From contig WQZN01000001.1 in assembly GCA_009780695.1 (NCBI GenBank), forward strand, positions 310,001 through 374,000: a stretch of DNA of 64,000 nt, given 5' to 3'. Both the position numbers and the translations under genes were made by a program. The notes under the pieces are model-generated. The model was not told where the DNA came from, did no database searches, and saw only the letters and a program-made list of their open reading frames with translations. Below are positions 41,799-52,043 of this stretch, piece by piece (position 1 is the stretch's first letter; every line of letters begins with the position of its first letter). The DNA is from Microbacteriaceae bacterium. GTDB taxonomy: Bacteria > Actinomycetota > Actinomycetes > Actinomycetales > Microbacteriaceae.

Positions 41799-43055
41799 AT
41801 GAACCGCATCGCCCGCACGCTGCCCCGCGCCGCGTCCTATTGGACCGCCGCAGCCGTCGCCGCCATCGCCCTCTGGACGAGCGGCGCCCCGAGCACCACC
41901 TACCCGCTCTACGAAGCGCACTGGCACGTCACCGCCGCCGTCACGAACGCGGTCTTCGCCGTCTACCCGGCGGCGCTCGTCATCGTGCTTCTGGTTTTCG
42001 GCGACCTCGCCGACCACATCGGGCGCCGCGCCGCGATCCTGCTCGGCCTGGCCGGCATGCTCGTCGGCACGCTGCTGTTCGCGGTCGCGCCGGGCATCGG
42101 CATCGTGTTCGCCGGCCGCGTGTTCATGGGCGTCGGAGTGGGGCTCGCGCTCAGCCCGGCCTCCGCCGCCGTGCTCGAGTTCAGCCGGCCCGGCCGCGAA
42201 CGCGCCGCGGGCGCCGTGACCACCGCGGCCACCGCGCTCGGCCTCGCCCTCGCGACGCTCGTCGGCGGCGCGCTCATCCAGTACGCGCCGTTCCCGCTGC
42301 ACCTCGACTTCTGGGTGCTCGTGGCCGTCATCGCCGCCGTCGGCGCGACGGTCTGGTTCATGCCGCGCCACACGCGCGACGAGGCACGCGGGGCCTGGCG
42401 GCCGCGCGGCATCGCCGTGGCGCCCGGCATCCGCCTCATCTACGTCGTGGCCGCGCTCTCGATGAGCACCGCCTACATGTTCGGCGCGATCTTCCTGAGC
42501 CTCGGCGCGCAGATCGCCGAGCAGATCACGCACGCCGCCAACGTGCTCGAGGTGGGCGCGATCATGGCCGCCATGTCGGTGGTCATCGGCGTGACGGCGC
42601 TCGCGACCCGCTCGGTGCGGCCGCGCAGCTCGATCGCGGTCGGCGCGATCGTGGTGCTGATCGCGTTCGCGCTGCTGCTGGATGCCGCCTACACCGGCTC
42701 GCTCGCGGTGTTCATCACCACGACGCTGGTCGCCGGCGCCGGCTACGCGCTGATGTTCTCGGGCAGCCTCGGGCTCATCGGCCAGAACGCGCCGGCGCAC
42801 CACCGCGCGGGCACCATCTCGGCGGTCTACCTCGTGGCCTACGTCATGCAGGGCCTCACGGCCGTCGTGCTCGGGCTGATCGCGACCGGTGCCGGCCTGC
42901 GCAGCGCGCTCGACGTGGGCGCGGCCGGCGTGGGCGTCTTCGCCCTCGGAGCCCTCGTGACCGCGCAGGCGCTGCGGGCGCGGCAGAATGCCGGTGTGGG
43001 TGAGGATGCCCGGGCCAGGGCATCCCGACCCGCCATCACCGCATTCGAGGAGTGA
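41799..43055 (+). CDS. MFS transporter (drug-efflux type)
   Basis: 418 aa from ATG 41799 with 12 helices. Motif A reads [21 protein letters not shown], motif C-like [22 protein letters not shown], and a second-half loop [16 protein letters not shown]. Its stop overlaps the ribosome-binding region of the HxlR gene, so transporter and regulator are cotranscribed, a common drug-efflux arrangement. Substrate unknown. Confidence 0.84.
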   Translation: MNRIARTLPRAASYWTAAAVAAIALWTSGAPSTTYPLYEAHWHVTAAVTNAVFAVYPAALVIVLLVFGDLADHIGRRAAILLGLAGMLVGTLLFAVAPGIGIVFAGRVFMGVGVGLALSPASAAVLEFSRPGRERAAGAVTTAATALGLALATLVGGALIQYAPFPLHLDFWVLVAVIAAVGATVWFMPRHTRDEARGAWRPRGIAVAPGIRLIYVVAALSMSTAYMFGAIFLSLGAQIAEQITHAANVLEVGAIMAAMSVVIGVTALATRSVRPRSSIAVGAIVVLIAFALLLDAAYTGSLAVFITTTLVAGAGYALMFSGSLGLIGQNAPAHHRAGTISAVYLVAYVMQGLTAVVLGLIATGAGLRSALDVGAAGVGVFALGALVTAQALRARQNAGVGEDARARASRPAITAFEE

Positions 43056-43060
43056 CGCCC

Positions 43061-43603
43061 ATGCCCGCACAGCCGACGGAAGAGATCGACCCGGTCGACG
43101 CCCGCGAGTACAACGCGCTGTGCTCGATCTCGCGCGCGGTCGACATCCTCGGGCCGCGCTGGAACTTCCAGATCCTGCGCGAGGCGCTCGCGGGCGTGAC
43201 GCGCTTCGCCGACTTCCGCGAGATGCTCGGCGTCTCGCCCGACGTGCTGAGCGCGCGGCTCAGCGCACTCGTCGACGCGGGCGTGCTCGAACGGCGCAAG
43301 TACCACGCGCCGGGCGAGCGCGGCCGCGACGAGTACCTGCTGACGCAGGCGGGCCGCGAGCTCAACGTCGTCATCTCGGCGTTGCGCGACTGGGGGGATG
43401 TCTGGGCGCCCGGCGAGTTCGGGCCGATCTCGCGCCGCATGCGCCGGGGGGACGACGCGCCCGTGCACGTCGCCTATGTCGACGAGTCGGGGCACGAGGT
43501 CGCCGCCGAAGAGACCTACAGCCGGCCGATGGAGGCGACGCCGGCCGTGGGCTTCTACGCCCGGCGCGCGGAACTGGTGGCCCGCGCCGAGGCGACGCGG
43601 TAG
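43061..43603 (+). CDS. HxlR-family transcriptional regulator
   Basis: 180 aa from ATG 43061, preferred over GTG 43052 because GAGGAG sits eight bases upstream. Winged helix of the HxlR/MarR-like type: [61 protein letters not shown]. This is followed by the family's [24 protein letters not shown]. Likely controls the upstream MFS exporter and possibly YceI downstream, where a palindrome is found. Confidence 0.88.
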   Translation: MPAQPTEEIDPVDAREYNALCSISRAVDILGPRWNFQILREALAGVTRFADFREMLGVSPDVLSARLSALVDAGVLERRKYHAPGERGRDEYLLTQAGRELNVVISALRDWGDVWAPGEFGPISRRMRRGDDAPVHVAYVDESGHEVAAEETYSRPMEATPAVGFYARRAELVARAEATR

Positions 43604-43647
43604 CGCCCGTCATCCCCCCGTCGCCGATTCGTAAGAAATCGTAAGAG

Positions 43648-43664
43648 TTCCAGATCTTCTGGAA
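43648..43664. promoter_or_regulatory. Palindrome in the yceI promoter region
   Basis: TTCCAGA-TCT-TCTGGAA is a perfect 7-bp inverted repeat 80 bp before the yceI start. The centre CAGA...TCTG matches the site at 41731-41740. Candidate binding site for the adjacent HxlR protein. Confidence 0.45.
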
Positions 43665-43745
43665 TTCAGACGAATTGGATACGGTTGCATGGAAACGTCG
43701 GGGCACGCGCCTCGCACAACCTGAGTCTCTAGGAGTACGAGAACC

Positions 43746-44300
43746 ATGACCGACACCGTCACCATCCCCGGTTACAAGGCAGGCACCTGGGTCGTCGACC
43801 CCACGCACAGCGAGGTCGGCTTCAGCGTGCGCCACCTCATGATCGCCAAGGTCCGCGGCAAGTTCGAGAAGTTCGAGGCGACGTTCGTCACCGCCGAGAA
43901 CCCGCTCGAGTCGACGGTCACCGCCAAGGCCGAGGTCGCGTCGATCAACACGAACGAGCCGAACCGCGACGGCCACCTGCGCACCGGCGACTTCTTCGAG
44001 GCCGAGCAGTTCCCCTACATCGAGTTCGTCTCGACCGGTGTGCGCGTCGACGGCGACGACTTCAAGGTCGACGGCGACCTGACCATCAAGGGCACCACCA
44101 AGCAGGTCACCTTCGACTTCGAGTTCGAGGGCTTCCAGACCGACCCGTGGGGCAACTACAAAGCCGGCGCCACCGCCACCACGAAGATCAAGCGCGAAGA
44201 GTGGGGCCTCACCTACAACGCGGCCCTCGAGGGCGGCGGCGTCCTGATCGGCTCCGAGGTGACCATCACCATCGAGCTCGAGGCGGCGCTGCAGGCGTAA
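43746..44300 (+). CDS. YceI-family lipocalin-like protein
   Basis: 184 aa, starting MTDTVTIPGYKAGTWVVDPTHSEVGFSVRHL. The YceI fold is a lipocalin-like barrel binding isoprenoid or polyprenyl lipids. Pattern motifs DPTHSEVGFSVRHLMI, GHLRTGDFFEAEQFP and DLTIKGTTKQVTFDFE are all present. No signal peptide, so it is cytoplasmic like other actinobacterial members. ATG 43746 follows AGGAGTACGAGAACC. A strong terminator closes it at 44325. Role probably in lipid/isoprenoid binding or stress. Confidence 0.93.
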   Translation: MTDTVTIPGYKAGTWVVDPTHSEVGFSVRHLMIAKVRGKFEKFEATFVTAENPLESTVTAKAEVASINTNEPNRDGHLRTGDFFEAEQFPYIEFVSTGVRVDGDDFKVDGDLTIKGTTKQVTFDFEFEGFQTDPWGNYKAGATATTKIKREEWGLTYNAALEGGGVLIGSEVTITIELEAALQA

Positions 44301-44324
44301 GCGCCGCGCCACTCGCTGCGAACG

Positions 44325-44363
44325 AGAAGCGCCCTGCCGGGCCCGTGCCGGCAGGGCGCTTCT
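44325..44363. terminator. Strong hairpin terminator between convergent yceI and thuA-like genes
   Basis: A perfect 16-bp GC-rich stem (44325-44340 and 44348-44363) with a 7-base loop, placed 25 bp after yceI and ending 5 bp before the stop end of the minus-strand ThuA gene. Probably works in both directions. Confidence 0.88.
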
Positions 44364-44367
44364 GTCG

Positions 44368-45087
44368 TCATCGGGCGATGACGGGGGCCGGGTTCCCGAA
44401 GTTCGACGACCATGCCACCTGGGGCGCGGCCCAGCGCACGCCGTTGGCGATCACCCGCTGGACCTGCGGGTTGTGATAGGTCGGGTAGGTCTCGTGCCCG
44501 GGGCGGAAGTAGAAGATCTTCCCGGCGCCGCGGCGGTAGCAGGCGCCGCTGCGGAAGACCTCGCCGCCGCTGAACCAGCTGATGAAGACGAGCTCATCCG
44601 GGGTCGGGACCTCGAAGTGCTCGCCGTACATCTCCTCGCGCTCGATGATGAAGCGCTGACCGATGCCCTCGGTGATCGGGTGACCGGGCGCGACGTTCCA
44701 GAGCACCTCGGTGTCGTCGGCCTCGCGCCAGATGAGGTTGCACGTAGTGCCCATGAGGCGCCGGAAGACCCGCGACCCGTGCCCCGAGTGAAGCACGACA
44801 AGCCCCATGCCCTCGAGCACGCGCTGCTGCACCCGATCGACGACCTCGTCCGCGACGTCCTCGTGGTGCAGGTGGCCCCACCAGATCAGCACGTCGGTCG
44901 AGGCCAGAGTCTCGACGTCGAGGCCGTGCTCGGGCTCGTCCAGGGTCGCCGTGCGAACCTCGTCGATGCCGTGCGCGCGGAGCGCCGAGGCCAGGGCGGC
45001 GTGGATGCCGTCCGGATAGATCGCGGCGACCTCGGGGTCGTTCTTCTCGTGGCGGAACTCGTTCCAGACGGTGACGCGCAGGCTCAT
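44368..45087 (-). CDS. ThuA-like protein
   Basis: 239 aa from ATG 45087, of the ThuA (trehalose utilisation, class-I-glutamine-amidotransferase-like) family: [58 protein letters not shown] and [21 protein letters not shown]. ThuA partners with Gfo/Idh dehydrogenases in 3-keto-sugar metabolism, and its ATG overlaps the dehydrogenase TGA (ATGA) here. It is the last gene of the minus-strand glucan operon. Confidence 0.9.
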   Translation of the reverse strand: MSLRVTVWNEFRHEKNDPEVAAIYPDGIHAALASALRAHGIDEVRTATLDEPEHGLDVETLASTDVLIWWGHLHHEDVADEVVDRVQQRVLEGMGLVVLHSGHGSRVFRRLMGTTCNLIWREADDTEVLWNVAPGHPITEGIGQRFIIEREEMYGEHFEVPTPDELVFISWFSGGEVFRSGACYRRGAGKIFYFRPGHETYPTYHNPQVQRVIANGVRWAAPQVAWSSNFGNPAPVIAR

Positions 45088-46181
45088 CGTGCTTCTTTCG
45101 TGTCGGACTTGTCGGTGGTGTCGCCGGATGCCGCATCGACGGCATCGAGTCGGACGACGGTCCCCGCGCGCGACGCTGCGATCGTGCCGAGCGTGAGCGC
45201 GAGGGTGTTGATGTTGTCGCGGGCATGGGTCTGAGGCATCCGCGCCTCACGCCGCGCGGCCGCGAACTCGGCGATCGTCCCGACCCGGTCGAAGTGGGGT
45301 CGCGGCGGCAGCACGACGTTCTCGACGTCACCGTCGCGGTGACGGATGACCAGCTCGTCCGCGGCGGTTCCGCTGTCGTCGCGGCCCGCCCACTCGATCG
45401 TCCCGCCCTCGCACTCGAGCACCCACTCGCCGGACCACAGGGTGGGTCGCCCCGTGCTCGCCCAACTGCCGCGGTAGTCGACGACGACATCGTCGCCGAA
45501 GACCACCTGCGCCACGGCCGAGGCCGGGTCGTGGAACCGGCTCCAGCCGGGATTCCACGCGGTCGCTGCGACCGAGCGCGGCTCGCGCCCCAGAACGAAC
45601 CGCATCAGGTCGAAGTGGTGCACCGACATGTCCATGAGGAGCGGATCGGGAAGGACGTAGTGGCTCCAGCCCTCGGGTTCCGCGGTGTTCGCGTACTTGC
45701 GGAAGGACACCGAGACGGATCCGACCTCCCCGAGAGCCTTCGTTCGCACCAGCTCCGCCGCCTTCTGTGCAGCGGGGTAGAAGCGGTAGTTCTGGCTCAC
45801 GACGAGTTGGCGCCCGGCAGCGTCCGCAGCGTCGATCATGCGGCGCGCCTCGGCCAGAGTCGGCGCCAGCGGCTTCTCGACGATCACGTCCTTGCCCGCC
45901 TCGAGCGCCTCGATCGCGACCGAGGCATGGTGTGGAAGCGCGGTCGTGACCAAGACGGTGTCGGCATCCGTCGCGCGCAACGCCTCCGAGAACGAGTCGA
46001 AGCACAACGACTCCGCGATCGCGGTGTCCTCGCGCAGCGCCGCAAGCATCGCCGGCGCCATGTCGACATAGGCCTCGGTGCGGACCAGCTCGGGGTGCTT
46101 CAGCAGCTCGGCAGCCCAGGATCGACCCCAGCCACCCAGGCCGACCTGGATCAGATGCAGGGCTCCGGACTCAACGGACAT
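45084..46181 (-). CDS. Gfo/Idh/MocA-family sugar dehydrogenase
   Basis: 365 aa from ATG 46181, with GAGGGAGACG upstream; an in-frame ATG at 46199 is less well supported. The N-terminal Rossmann motif is [18 protein letters not shown], followed by the family's [18 protein letters not shown] and [14 protein letters not shown]. The C-terminal sheet domain holds the [16 protein letters not shown] catalytic-type His/Asp pair. Probably oxidises a sugar or sugar derivative with NAD(P), paired with ThuA. Overlaps the GH66 gene by 11 bp. Confidence 0.9.
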   Translation of the reverse strand: MSVESGALHLIQVGLGGWGRSWAAELLKHPELVRTEAYVDMAPAMLAALREDTAIAESLCFDSFSEALRATDADTVLVTTALPHHASVAIEALEAGKDVIVEKPLAPTLAEARRMIDAADAAGRQLVVSQNYRFYPAAQKAAELVRTKALGEVGSVSVSFRKYANTAEPEGWSHYVLPDPLLMDMSVHHFDLMRFVLGREPRSVAATAWNPGWSRFHDPASAVAQVVFGDDVVVDYRGSWASTGRPTLWSGEWVLECEGGTIEWAGRDDSGTAADELVIRHRDGDVENVVLPPRPHFDRVGTIAEFAAARREARMPQTHARDNINTLALTLGTIAASRAGTVVRLDAVDAASGDTTDKSDTKEAR

Positions 46182-47838
46182 GGACGTCTCCCTCAGCATC
46201 GGGGTCGGGCAGGAACAGGACGGCCCAGTCGCCGAGCTCGGGCAGTCGGTACTCGAGCATCGACTGCGAGGCGGAGAGGGCATCGGTGGCGACGACCTCA
46301 TCGGCCGGGTCCGCCGTCAACGGTCTCGGATCCGCTCCGGGCTCGATCCAGTGCAGGACCTCATCGCCGTCAACGGGTGCGAAACGCAGCGAGATGCCCG
46401 CCACGACCGACGCGGGCGACTTGCCGGCGTCCCAGGTGATCTCGCTCTGCGCAGTCAGGTTGATCAGGTGCACCACGAGGCCGCGCGCGGTGCGCACGAC
46501 GCGTGTCCACACGGTGCCCGGCTCGGGCCTCGTCGAGAACCTCACCCCGTGGTCGCTGATGAACACCAGATCCGTGTTGATGCCGCCGGTCATGAACTCG
46601 GTGACGTCGGTCTGGCCCGGAGCGGTCAGGAGGTCGCCCCACCGCACGAGCATGTCGTACCACTCGGCGAACATCGTGACGCTCGCGGGCGACAGGGCAT
46701 GGTTCCGCGGGTAATAGGGGTCCGTCAGCACGCGGCCCTGCTCGCCCAGCAGGAGATGGGTTGCGCCGTGGCTGAACACCGTCGCCATCGCGAGCCTGGC
46801 CGCGGCATCCGCCCGCTCAGCAGGCTCTCGCGAATAGCACGAGAGGTAGGCGGACAGGATCGGCGGGTGGTCGGGGCGCAGGGCCCGGGTGCGCAAGGCC
46901 AGCGCACCCAGGTCGGCGTAGGTCGAGTGCGGTGGCCAGACCTCGATGTAGCTGCCGTCCTGCGCCTCGCCCGCCGTCTGCGCGGTGCCGAAGTCGTTGA
47001 CGTTGTTGAAGATCAGGCGCGCGGCGGGCACGGCCTCCCGCACGGCGGCGATCATCGTCGCGTACGACGCGGCGAGATCGACGCGCGCCCCGTCGCCGCG
47101 CAGCGCGCGCTTCGGCCAGCCGTACTGGTCGAGGTGGAAGCCGCGCAATGAGGTGCCCTCGAGCGCCTGCGAGAGCATCTCGCGGTAGTGCGCGAGCCAG
47201 CGCGGGCCGGCCGGGTCGACGAGGGTGAGGAAGTCGTCGCCGAGGCGATAGGGCACCCCGTCGGCGCGGACGAGCAGCTCGTCTTGCCAGGCCTCGACCT
47301 CGGCGTTCCCGACCGCATAGACCGCCGAGTAGCCGAGCGGCACGACGCCCGCCGCGTCGAACGCCTCGGCCACCGCGTTCACGACCGCCAGATCGCGCGG
47401 CTGACCGAGCGGGTCGAGGTACTCGCGCTCGGGCGGCAGCAGCTCGGAGTGCTTCCAGCCCCAGTCATAGAACTGCGCCAGGTTCAGGTGCATGCGACGG
47501 AAGAAGGCGGCGTCGGCCGCGGAGTCCGCATGCCCGTCGAGCTGTGCGACGAAGCCGTAGCGCGGGCGCTCGAACGGGTCGCCGAGAACGTCGAACGCGG
47601 TGCGGGCGACGATGCGGCCCCCGAGTTCCAGAGCGACGCCGAAGCCGCCGAGGCCCAGCCCGGGCAGTGCCACGCTCGTGGCATCCGTCGCCACGGCGAT
47701 GCGTGCGACCTCGTCGAGCAGTCGGGTCACGACGAGCGTCCCCCCGGCGGGCAGGGCGGTCGAGGATGCCGCGCCCGCCAGCTCGATGACGACGGGCTCG
47801 TCAGGGCCGTACGCGGCCTTGCTCGGGATCAGCTCCAC
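46171..47838 (-). CDS. GH66-family glucan hydrolase/transferase
   Basis: 555 aa from GTG 47838. Glycoside hydrolase family 66 contains dextranases and cycloisomalto-oligosaccharide glucanotransferases acting on alpha-1,6-glucan. An N-terminal beta-sandwich (about 1-100) precedes a TIM barrel with nucleophile D237 (RGFHLDQYGWP) and likely acid/base E299 (GSYIEVWPPH). A C-terminal beta domain follows. No signal peptide is present, unlike secreted dextranases, so it probably works on imported oligosaccharides. Overlaps GH15 by 10 bp. Confidence 0.87.
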   Translation of the reverse strand: MELIPSKAAYGPDEPVVIELAGAASSTALPAGGTLVVTRLLDEVARIAVATDATSVALPGLGLGGFGVALELGGRIVARTAFDVLGDPFERPRYGFVAQLDGHADSAADAAFFRRMHLNLAQFYDWGWKHSELLPPEREYLDPLGQPRDLAVVNAVAEAFDAAGVVPLGYSAVYAVGNAEVEAWQDELLVRADGVPYRLGDDFLTLVDPAGPRWLAHYREMLSQALEGTSLRGFHLDQYGWPKRALRGDGARVDLAASYATMIAAVREAVPAARLIFNNVNDFGTAQTAGEAQDGSYIEVWPPHSTYADLGALALRTRALRPDHPPILSAYLSCYSREPAERADAAARLAMATVFSHGATHLLLGEQGRVLTDPYYPRNHALSPASVTMFAEWYDMLVRWGDLLTAPGQTDVTEFMTGGINTDLVFISDHGVRFSTRPEPGTVWTRVVRTARGLVVHLINLTAQSEITWDAGKSPASVVAGISLRFAPVDGDEVLHWIEPGADPRPLTADPADEVVATDALSASQSMLEYRLPELGDWAVLFLPDPDAEGDVHVR

Positions 47839-48929
47839 GGTTCGACCGCCCCGTTCAGCAGCAGCAGGTGCTTCGCGTGCGACCACAGCAGCGGGTCGGC
47901 GACGGGCCCCCAACGCTCCTCCCACTGCGGGACGAACTCGGGCAGCTGCGGCTCGGAGACGATCTGTTCGGGCAGGGTGCCGAGCGGCGAGACGGCGCCT
48001 TCGACCCACTCGACCGCGCGACGGTAGCCGGCCTCGTCGCCGTTCACACGGTCGTGCCAACCGAGCCACGCCGTCAGCAGCACCCAGGGGCTGCCACCGT
48101 AGTAGTCGTCGCCGAGATAGCGGCGGATGCCGCCGCTCGGCGAGGCGAGTTCGGATCGGATGCGCTCGATCGTCGCCGCCATCACCGGCTCGTCGGCCGG
48201 GAAGAGCGCGAACGGGGTCGCGAGCGAGACGAGGCTGGCGTCGACGCGATCGTCCTCGGGCCCCTTCACGAACACGCCGTCGGAGACGCAGCGCGCGACG
48301 ATGAACTCGACGATCTCGTCGGCCGTCGCATCGAAGCCGGCGTCGCCCAGCATCCGCGCGGCACCGCGCAGACCTGCGGCGATCGCCGCGAGCGTGGAGG
48401 TGTGCACGCGGTCGCCGAACTCCTCCCAGTAGTCGTAGCAGGGGGTGCGCCAGGCGGCGGCGACGTAGCGGGCGGCGAGGCGTGCGCCCGGGACCAGCTC
48501 CGCCGGCACGTCGGTGCCGTAGAGCGAGTGCAGAGCGAACAGCCAGGTGCCGTAGCCGTCCAGCTGGAAGTTCGGCCAGCCGTTCTCGTGGTCGCCCTCC
48601 TCCGTGCCGTCGAGGCGGTAGCGCGTCGGCAGCCACTCGGCGGAGGCGACCGGGGCGCCGGCATCCAGTGCGGCGATGATCTTCTCCACCCGCGCCGCGC
48701 GGGCCTCGATGATGCGCGCGGCGAACGCGTGGAAGCGCACGACGGACTCGCGCTCGCCGACGGACTCGAGCGCGAGGGCGCAGTAGGCGCCGTCGCGCAG
48801 CCAGCCGAAGCCGTACTGCGAGAACGTCGGGCAGGCGACGTAGGCGCCCGACGGGGCCTGGCCGTCGAGCAGCACCGTGCGGCTGACCTCGCTCACGTCG
48901 GTGGTCTGGGCGGTCTGGGTCTGGCTCAA
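47829..48929 (-). CDS. GH15-like glucoamylase/glucodextranase
   Basis: 366 aa from TTG 48929, overlapping the permease stop (TTGA). The alpha/alpha-barrel signature of GH15 is visible: GFGWLRDGAYCALALE, FQLDGYGTWLFAL, the catalytic-base region CYDYWEEFGDRVHTSTLAAI, GGIRRYLGDDYYGGSPWVLLTAWLG and the C-terminal PLLWSHAKHLL. Shorter than two-domain bacterial glucoamylases and lacks a signal peptide, so it is cytoplasmic. Would release glucose from alpha-1,6-linked oligosaccharides together with GH66. Confidence 0.86.
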   Translation of the reverse strand: MSQTQTAQTTDVSEVSRTVLLDGQAPSGAYVACPTFSQYGFGWLRDGAYCALALESVGERESVVRFHAFAARIIEARAARVEKIIAALDAGAPVASAEWLPTRYRLDGTEEGDHENGWPNFQLDGYGTWLFALHSLYGTDVPAELVPGARLAARYVAAAWRTPCYDYWEEFGDRVHTSTLAAIAAGLRGAARMLGDAGFDATADEIVEFIVARCVSDGVFVKGPEDDRVDASLVSLATPFALFPADEPVMAATIERIRSELASPSGGIRRYLGDDYYGGSPWVLLTAWLGWHDRVNGDEAGYRRAVEWVEGAVSPLGTLPEQIVSEPQLPEFVPQWEERWGPVADPLLWSHAKHLLLLNGAVEPWS

Positions 48930-49771
48930 CTCTTTACTGCTCCTGCTGCGAGGCCGGCGACGAAGTGCCGCTGGAAGACGATGTAGACGATGAAGACCGG
49001 GACCATCGCGATCATGGATGCCGCGAAGACCAGGCCCCAGCTGGTGGAGTGCTCGCCCTGGAACAGCGCGATCGCGATCGGCAGGGTGCGCACATTGGGG
49101 TCGTTCAAGGTGGTGAGCGCCCAGGCGTATTCATCCCAGGTGCCGAGGAAGGCGAAGATCGTGCACGTGGCGAGTGCGGGCTTCGCCAGCGGTATGACGA
49201 GGTTCCAGTAGCGACGCCAGGCACTCGCCCCGTCGACGAGCATCGCCTCGTCGAGCTCACGGGGAATCGACTCGAAGAAGCCCGAGAGCAGGAAGGTGTT
49301 GAACCCGAGCGACGAGCCCACGTAGAAGGGCACGAGGCCCTGCAGCGTGTTCAGCAGGTGCAGATCTCGCGCCAGCAGGAACTGCGGGATGATGAGCATC
49401 ATCGTCGGGATCGTCAGGCCGACGACGATCGCGATGAAGAAGAAGCGCTTCCCCGGGAAGTCGAACCTGCTGAAGCCGTAGGCCATCATCGACGACGCGA
49501 AGACGATCAGGAACGTGCTCGCGATCGACACCATGGCCGAGTTCAGGAAGAACAGGCCGAAGTGGTTCGCGCCGAGCGCCGTCACGTAGTTGGCGAAGGT
49601 CGGATCCTTCGGGATGAGCTGCAGCGGGTCGTTCAGGATCCATGAGCGCGACTTGAACGACGTCGACAGCATGTAGAGGAACGGATAGATCATCACCGTG
49701 CCGACGACCGCGAGGATCGCGTAGCGGATGACGTAGTCGGTGATGCGCCGCCAGCGTTGGACGACCATCAT
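48926..49771 (-). CDS. Carbohydrate ABC transporter permease, MalG type
   Basis: 281 aa from ATG 49771, overlapping the first permease stop (ATGA). Six helices; the EAA loop reads ELDEAMLVDGASAWRRYWNLVIPLAKPALAT, which binds the shared ATPase (MsmK/UgpC type). No ATPase gene is in this locus, so a shared genomic ATPase must energise it, as is common in CUT1 systems. Forms the heterodimer with the product of 49768-50730. Confidence 0.93.
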   Translation of the reverse strand: MMVVQRWRRITDYVIRYAILAVVGTVMIYPFLYMLSTSFKSRSWILNDPLQLIPKDPTFANYVTALGANHFGLFFLNSAMVSIASTFLIVFASSMMAYGFSRFDFPGKRFFFIAIVVGLTIPTMMLIIPQFLLARDLHLLNTLQGLVPFYVGSSLGFNTFLLSGFFESIPRELDEAMLVDGASAWRRYWNLVIPLAKPALATCTIFAFLGTWDEYAWALTTLNDPNVRTLPIAIALFQGEHSTSWGLVFAASMIAMVPVFIVYIVFQRHFVAGLAAGAVKS

Positions 49772-50730
49772 GCTCCCTTCGTGCGGCTGCGCGTCCAGGC
49801 GTACTGCGCCGCGGACAGGACGAGCACCAGGATCGTGAGCGCGAACGAGATCGCCGATCCGTAGCTGAAGTTGTAGTTGGCGAAGGCCTGCGTATACATG
49901 TAGGTCAGCGGCACCTGGGTCGCGTTGTTCGGGCCGCCGCCCGTCATCAGCAGGACCGAGATGAAGACCTGGAACCCGCCCATGATGAGCAGCAGGACGA
50001 CGACGAGGGTCGCCGGGCGGATGGCGGGGAGGGACACGTTCCGGAACCGGGCCCACGCCCCTGCGCCGTCGATCGCCGCCGCCTCATGGAGCTCGCGGGG
50101 GACCGCCGTCAGCGCAGCGAGGAAGATGAGCATCGACCAGCCGACGCCCTTCCAGACGCCCAGGGCCGCGATCGACACCAGACCCGTCCAGCGGTTGCCC
50201 AGCCAGTCGACGTTGTGCGGCGCGAGGTGCAGCATGTTCACGAAGACGGCGTTCGCGAGGCTGTCGTCGGAGCCGAAGATGTACTGGAACAGCAGCGAGA
50301 CCACGACCCAGCTGGTCACGACCGGCAGGTAGAAGATCACCCGGAACACCACGCGCCCGGGCAGCTTGCTGTCGAGCAGCACCGCGAGACCCAGGCCGAT
50401 CACGATCTGGAGCGGGACCGTGGCGGCGGTGTAGAAGACCGAGTTCACGACCGAGTCGAGGAACACGGGGTCGTGGATGAGCTGGAGGTAGTTGGCGAAC
50501 CCCACCCACGGGCTGGGCTGGCCGGGAACGATATTCCAGTTGCGCATGCTGAGCAGGAAGGTCTGCACGGCCGGGTAGAGCACGATCAGCGCGTAGAGGC
50601 CGAACCCGGGAAGGACGAAGGCGTAGGCGACGTAGGAGACGCGGCGCCGGCGGCGCCCGGCAGAAGAGGTCCTCTGCCGGGCGCCCTCGGGCCGCTCCAC
50701 GACCGACCGCTCCGGAGTCATGGTGGTCAC
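49768..50730 (-). CDS. Carbohydrate ABC transporter permease, MalF type
   Basis: 320 aa from GTG 50730 (ATG 50721 is the alternative start). Cytoplasmic Arg-rich N-terminus, then six helices. The EAA loop is ELHEAAAIDGAGAWARFRNVSLPAIRPATL. The motif YLQLIHDPVFLDSVVNSVFYT is typical of CUT1 permeases for di/oligosaccharides. Sits 15 bp behind the binding-protein gene and overlaps the second permease by 4 bp. Confidence 0.93.
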   Translation of the reverse strand: MTTMTPERSVVERPEGARQRTSSAGRRRRRVSYVAYAFVLPGFGLYALIVLYPAVQTFLLSMRNWNIVPGQPSPWVGFANYLQLIHDPVFLDSVVNSVFYTAATVPLQIVIGLGLAVLLDSKLPGRVVFRVIFYLPVVTSWVVVSLLFQYIFGSDDSLANAVFVNMLHLAPHNVDWLGNRWTGLVSIAALGVWKGVGWSMLIFLAALTAVPRELHEAAAIDGAGAWARFRNVSLPAIRPATLVVVLLLIMGGFQVFISVLLMTGGGPNNATQVPLTYMYTQAFANYNFSYGSAISFALTILVLVLSAAQYAWTRSRTKGA

Positions 50731-50744
50731 GAGCGGGCTTTCCG

Positions 50745-52043
50745 TTAGTTGGAGTACTTGGCGAGGAGCACGTCGGTCTGGCTCGCTGCGCTGTCCATCG
50801 CCTTCTGAACCGTGATCTGACCCTTGAGGGCGGACGTGATCTCGTTCTGCAGGATCGTGTCGATCTGCGTCTCGGCCGGCGTCACCGGGCGGGGCTTGGC
50901 GTTCTTGAGCTGCTGCTGGAACGGCGCGTAGTACGGCTGGATCGACGTCAGCTGGCTGCCGAGGTTCGAGAGCACGGGCATCTGACCGACCTTCGCCATC
51001 GCGAGCTGCGCGGCGGGCGAGAGCAGGTAGCGCATGAACTCGGCCGCGGCGTCCTTGTTCTGCGAGGACTTGGTCAGCACGACATCCTCACCGCCGACGA
51101 CGCTGATGCTGCCCGCCGCGCCCGACGGAACCGGCGCCGTCTGGGCCTGGAACTTGGGGTACTGCGACTGCAGGATCGGGAACGCCCACGGGCCGTCGAG
51201 GATGCTCGCGTAGGTGCCCTTGGCGAGGCCGTCCTCGGTGCCGAGGCCGCCGGGCGCGCCCAGCACGATGTTCGGGATGTAGCCCTTCTTGTACATGTCG
51301 ACGAAGTCCTGCACGGCCTTCACCGTGGTCGGGCTGTTCATGTAACCGGTGGCCTTGGTGTAGTCGGCGTTCGTGATGTCGCCGCCGGCGCTCCAGATGA
51401 AGGGGAGGATGTTCCACCCGCTCGTGCCGCCGTCGGCGTAGATGTAGTCGCCCTTGGCCTTGAGCGCGGCGCCGTCGGCCATCATCTGGTCGAGGGTGGT
51501 CGGGGCCGCGGTGATGCCGGCCTTCTGCAGCGTCTGCTGGTTGTAGAGCGTCACGCGGGTGTTCGTGTCGAGCGGCAGGCCGTAGTAGTGGCCCTTCCAC
51601 TCGTTGGTGGCGAGGCTGCCCGGGTAGGTCTCGGCAGCCAGCGTCTTGAAGTCGGGCATGTCCGTGTCGAGGGGCTCGAGCACGCCGAGGTTGGCGAGCT
51701 CGGGCACCCAGATGATGTCCGCACGCACCAGGTCGGGCAGCTGGTCACCTGCGACGGCCGTCACGAGCTTCTGATGCAGGTCGTTGTACGGAACGGCGAC
51801 GTCCTTGACGGTGACGCCGGGGTGCAGCTTCTCGAACCCCGGGATGATGACCTTCTCGAGGGTCGACACCTCCGGCGAGTCCGAGCTGTAGGCGTCCCAG
51901 AACGTGACCGTCCCCGAGATCTTCTTGGCGCCGGCCGACGCCAGCGGTGCGCTCGAGGCGCTGCTCGCCCCCGAGGAACAACCGGTGAGCACGAGTGCTC
52001 CCGCGGCAAGGGCCGCGGCTGCGGCGATCGTGACCTTCTTCAC
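50745..52043 (-). CDS. Extracellular solute-binding lipoprotein (CUT1 family)
   Basis: 432 aa from GTG 52043. Signal peptide ends in lipobox ALVLTGCSS, with lipid-modified C22, then a Ser/Ala linker. The mature protein has the family 1 binding fold (TVTFWDAYSSDSPEVSTLE near the start, PDLVRADIIWVPELANLG, GEDVVLTKSSQNKDAAAEFMRYLLSP). First gene of the operon; presumably captures isomalto-oligosaccharides or a related glucan fragment outside the cell. Operators recognised by ROK lie upstream. Confidence 0.92.
   Translation of the reverse strand: MKKVTIAAAAALAAGALVLTGCSSGASSASSAPLASAGAKKISGTVTFWDAYSSDSPEVSTLEKVIIPGFEKLHPGVTVKDVAVPYNDLHQKLVTAVAGDQLPDLVRADIIWVPELANLGVLEPLDTDMPDFKTLAAETYPGSLATNEWKGHYYGLPLDTNTRVTLYNQQTLQKAGITAAPTTLDQMMADGAALKAKGDYIYADGGTSGWNILPFIWSAGGDITNADYTKATGYMNSPTTVKAVQDFVDMYKKGYIPNIVLGAPGGLGTEDGLAKGTYASILDGPWAFPILQSQYPKFQAQTAPVPSGAAGSISVVGGEDVVLTKSSQNKDAAAEFMRYLLSPAAQLAMAKVGQMPVLSNLGSQLTSIQPYYAPFQQQLKNAKPRPVTPAETQIDTILQNEITSALKGQITVQKAMDSAASQTDVLLAKYSN

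Noticed and set aside
46171..48636. 821-aa minus frame joining GH15 and GH66 regions
   Set aside because: The upstream part is out of frame with the well-supported GH15 gene; the GH66 protein starts at 47838 inside it.
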